Below, piece after piece: positions 61,910 to 64,000 of a DNA stretch of 64,000 bases. Where the stretch lies: the NCBI RefSeq assembly GCF_037381185.1, contig NZ_JARRQY010000036.1, positions 1 to 64,000 of the forward strand, written 5' to 3'. Below the pieces are notes generated by a model. It saw nothing but the letters and a program-made list of their open reading frames with translations. It searched no databases and had not been told where the DNA came from. Both the position numbers and the translations under genes were made by a program. Numbering within the stretch: position 1 is the stretch's first letter; each line of letters begins with the position of its first letter. Source of the stretch: Acidihalobacter_A sp037381185 (GTDB lineage: Bacteria > Pseudomonadota > Gammaproteobacteria > DSM-5130 > Acidihalobacteraceae).

Positions 61910-62805
61910 TGATAGTGGATCTGGCGATCGAGATAGCGGAACTGGAATAGCGTGAGCAGGCCGACCAGCAGCATCAGGATGATGGATTGCGCGGCGGCCG
62001 AGCCGAGATTCAGGTTCTGGAAACCATCCTGATAGACCTTGTAGACCAGCGTTTGGGTTGCATTGGACGGCCCTCCTTGGGTGACGATGCTGATGACGCC
62101 GAACGTGTCGAAGAACACGTAGGTGATGTTCATGATCAGCAGGAAGAACGTCGTGGGTGCGAGCAGCGGGAAAACGATGCCGAAGAAGCGGCGCATGTAG
62201 CTTGCGCCGTCCAGGGAGGCCGCTTCGAGCAGCGCGTCCGGTATGCCTTGCAGGCCGGCGGTGAAGAACAGGAAGTTGTAGGCGATCTGCTGCCAGGCGG
62301 TGAGGCTGATGATCAGCAACAGGGCCTGCGTGCCGTTGAGTGCATAGTTCCACTGGATGCCTAGCGCGGCGAGCAAATCCGTCGCCGGGCCGATCTGGGG
62401 CGCGAAGGCGAACAGCCAGAGCGCCCCGGCGATGGCCGGCGCCACGGCATACGGCCAGATGAACAGCGTTCTGAAAAAGGTGTGCCCGGCGACGAGGTCT
62501 TCGGTGAGCACGGCCAGGAACAGCCCCATGCCCATGGACAGCACGGTGGTGGAGAGCGAATAGACGAGGGTGATCCCGATGGCGTGCAGGTAGGCAGGGT
62601 CGGCGAACAAGGCCGTGAAGTTTCCCAGGCCGACGAAATAGCTTCCCAGGCCGAACGGATTGCTTTGATAGAACGCGCCGGACAGGGCCTTGAACGCCGG
62701 CCAGACGAAAAATACGCAGGTGATGGCCAGCTGCGGCGCGAGCAGCAGGTAGGGCAGCCAGCGGTTGGGAAACGATGTCAGCGTGGCGGTGGGTGCGGCT
62801 TTCAT
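61906..62805 (-). CDS. ugpA: Glycerol-3-phosphate ABC transporter permease UgpA
   Basis: 299 residues, six membrane helices. MalF/UgpA-type loop IPDALLEAASLDGASYMRRFFGIVFPLL (split about 193-220); NPFGLGSYFVGLGNFTALFADP near the N-terminus is typical of UgpA. Follows ugpB by 46 bases and is coupled to ugpE. Confidence 0.93.
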   Translation of the reverse strand: MKAAPTATLTSFPNRWLPYLLLAPQLAITCVFFVWPAFKALSGAFYQSNPFGLGSYFVGLGNFTALFADPAYLHAIGITLVYSLSTTVLSMGMGLFLAVLTEDLVAGHTFFRTLFIWPYAVAPAIAGALWLFAFAPQIGPATDLLAALGIQWNYALNGTQALLLIISLTAWQQIAYNFLFFTAGLQGIPDALLEAASLDGASYMRRFFGIVFPLLAPTTFFLLIMNITYVFFDTFGVISIVTQGGPSNATQTLVYKVYQDGFQNLNLGSAAAQSIILMLLVGLLTLFQFRYLDRQIHYQ

Positions 62806-62851
62806 CGGCGTGCGTTCGGGCGCAGGCAGCGGTTGGCTGGACAGGCCACGC

Positions 62852-64000
62852 TCAGTGGCCTTCCCGCTGGCTCAGATAGAACTGCGCCAGCAGTTGGTCG
62901 CCCTGGCGTTTCGCCGTCGCCAGCGCCTGTCCGGCTGTTTGCTGACCGGCGAACACGGCGGACATCTCATTGCGGATGATTTGGCGAATCTGCGGCATGT
63001 AGCCGAGGCGAATGCCCATGGTCCAGGGCTTCGGCGGCTTGTTCTTCAGTTCCTCTACCGCAACGATGGTGCCCGGGTTGTCCGCATAGAAGCCTTCCTG
63101 CTTGAGGCGTGCGAAACCGCCGCGGGTGCTGGGCACGTAATTCGTGCGTTTCGCCCAATAGGCCTGCGCCTTGTCGGACATCAGGAAATGCAGGAAGGCG
63201 GCGATCCCGGGATAGTGGTCGGCCGGCAGCCCGTTCATCACCCACAGCGAAGCGCCGCCGACGACGGTGTTCTGCGGCGCATCCGGCTGCGTCGAGGCAT
63301 AGGGCAGGGGCGCGACGCCGAACGGAAATTTGGCGCCGGCCTGAATGGTGGGGTACGAGGCCGAACTCGCCGTGTACATGGCGCAATGGCCGCTGACGAA
63401 CAGGGCGGTGCTGGGGCCGGGGGAGGCGCCGACGTATTCGAACACGCCGGATTTCGACCATGTTCCCAATTGCGCCAGGTGTTTTACGAAGACCGGATCG
63501 TCAATGCGCAGTTTTACGTTTTTGGCGGATTGATAGCCGTTGTCGTCGGTGGCGTAGTGCACGCCGTTCCAAACGGAGAACTGCTCCATCTGGATCCAGT
63601 TCGGGTGGTCGGTGGTGAAGCCGCAGGGCACGCCGGCCGCGACGAGCTTGGCGCCGATCGTGCCCATTTGCGCCCAGGTTTTCGGCGGCTTGGCGCCGAT
63701 TCTGTTCAGCAGCGTCTTGTTATAGAACAGCACCGGCGTGGAGCTGTTGAAGGGCAGCGACACCAGGCGATTCTGCGTGTCCGCATAGTAGCTTGCCGCC
63801 GCCGGGATGAACTGCTGCGTGGAAAACGGGATGTGTTCGCGCTGCATCAGCCGGTAGACGGGGATGTAGGTGCCCTTGGAACCCATCATGGTCGCGGTGC
63901 CGACGTCGAGTATTTGCGCGATGTCCGGCGTGGCGTGCGCACGGTAGGCGGCGATCGTGGCCAGCATGGTTTCCTTGTAGGTGCCCTTGAATACGGGAAC
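62852..64000 (-). CDS. ugpB: Glycerol-3-phosphate-binding protein UgpB, 5' end outside window
   Basis: 383 residues visible; the frame is open to base 64000, so the N-terminus with signal peptide is missing. The sequence KGTYKETMLATIAAYRAHATPDIAQI matches the UgpB N-lobe (split here across about residues 5-30), with GTATMMGSKGTYIPVYRLM, TPVLFYNKTLL and IQMEQFSVWNG further on. UgpB captures sn-glycerol-3-phosphate and glycerophosphocholine in the periplasm. First gene of ugpBAEC; any Pho box would lie outside this window. Confidence 0.93.
   Translation of the reverse strand, partial: VPVFKGTYKETMLATIAAYRAHATPDIAQILDVGTATMMGSKGTYIPVYRLMQREHIPFSTQQFIPAAASYYADTQNRLVSLPFNSSTPVLFYNKTLLNRIGAKPPKTWAQMGTIGAKLVAAGVPCGFTTDHPNWIQMEQFSVWNGVHYATDDNGYQSAKNVKLRIDDPVFVKHLAQLGTWSKSGVFEYVGASPGPSTALFVSGHCAMYTASSASYPTIQAGAKFPFGVAPLPYASTQPDAPQNTVVGGASLWVMNGLPADHYPGIAAFLHFLMSDKAQAYWAKRTNYVPSTRGGFARLKQEGFYADNPGTIVAVEELKNKPPKPWTMGIRLGYMPQIRQIIRNEMSAVFAGQQTAGQALATAKRQGDQLLAQFYLSQREGH

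Overview
The window is a chromosomal segment of a GC-rich gammaproteobacterium. Support for this comes from several conserved gene orders: dapA-bamC next to divergent gcvR and bcp; xseB-ispA-dxs; ffh-rpsP-rimM-trmD-rplS; opgG/opgH; and an RND pump. The mix of a rusticyanin-type cupredoxin gene, a copper-export cluster, a rubrerythrin/Fe-S cluster and a TakP-like TRAP transporter would fit a sulfur- or iron-oxidising member of the Chromatiales/Ectothiorhodospiraceae (Acidihalobacter-like). That placement is inference; no rRNA or tRNA gene is visible to confirm it.

Layout. 1-1.7 kb: 3' part of an RND efflux permease. 1.7-5.8 kb: TM2 protein, LysR regulator, an amidotransferase-like pseudoenzyme with a small coupled protein, and an AI-2E-family permease. 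5.8-12 kb: GNAT, PhoH-type ATPase, bcp, gcvR, dapA, bamC and an MBL-fold hydrolase. 12-16.6 kb (minus): xseB-ispA-dxs-queD-folE2 for isoprenoid and pterin/queuosine precursors. 16.7-20.3 kb: rubrerythrin, GlpC-like Fe-S protein, DUF3501 protein and PhzF protein behind a promoter with an embedded operator-like dyad. 20-24 kb (minus): radA, a CorC-like CBS/DUF21 protein and a CcsA-like protein. 24-27.7 kb: SRP/ribosome-maturation operon. 27.8-31 kb: a large secreted helical-repeat protein and a frameshifted Old Yellow Enzyme gene. 31-34 kb (minus): TRAP transporter whose small-permease gene looks 3'-truncated. 34-40 kb: diguanylate cyclase, htpG (heat-shock type promoter), pncB/pncA and a TetR regulator. 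40-43.3 kb (minus): glycosyltransferase, deacetylase and flippase-like proteins. 43.3-45.1 kb: Sel1 protein, then 1.1 kb without genes made of nested inverted repeats. 45-49.7 kb: glpQ, hemerythrin, a fused cytochrome-b-like/molybdopterin oxidoreductase, and an ECF sigma/anti-sigma/NTF2 unit. 49.7-55.1 kb: opgG, two unknown small proteins, opgH and a DUF481 porin-like protein. 55.2-59.9 kb: MerR-type regulator, copA, copZ, glutaredoxin, and disrupted DUF302, rusticyanin-like and SHOCT genes. 59.8-64 kb (minus): ugpB-ugpA-ugpE-ugpC for glycerol-3-phosphate uptake; ugpB runs off the end.

Two themes stand out. First, reading-frame damage: three of seven genes in the copper cluster are broken, the OYE gene is frameshifted, the RND permease lacks about 40 residues including a membrane helix, and the dctQ/dctM junction looks deleted. 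These could be real decay, phase variation or assembly error. Second, repeats: a ~100-bp direct repeat in two copies 19 kb apart, two MITE-like elements with terminal inverted repeats, and a composite palindromic block at 44.0-45.0 kb.

All family assignments come from reading the sequence; no database search was possible.
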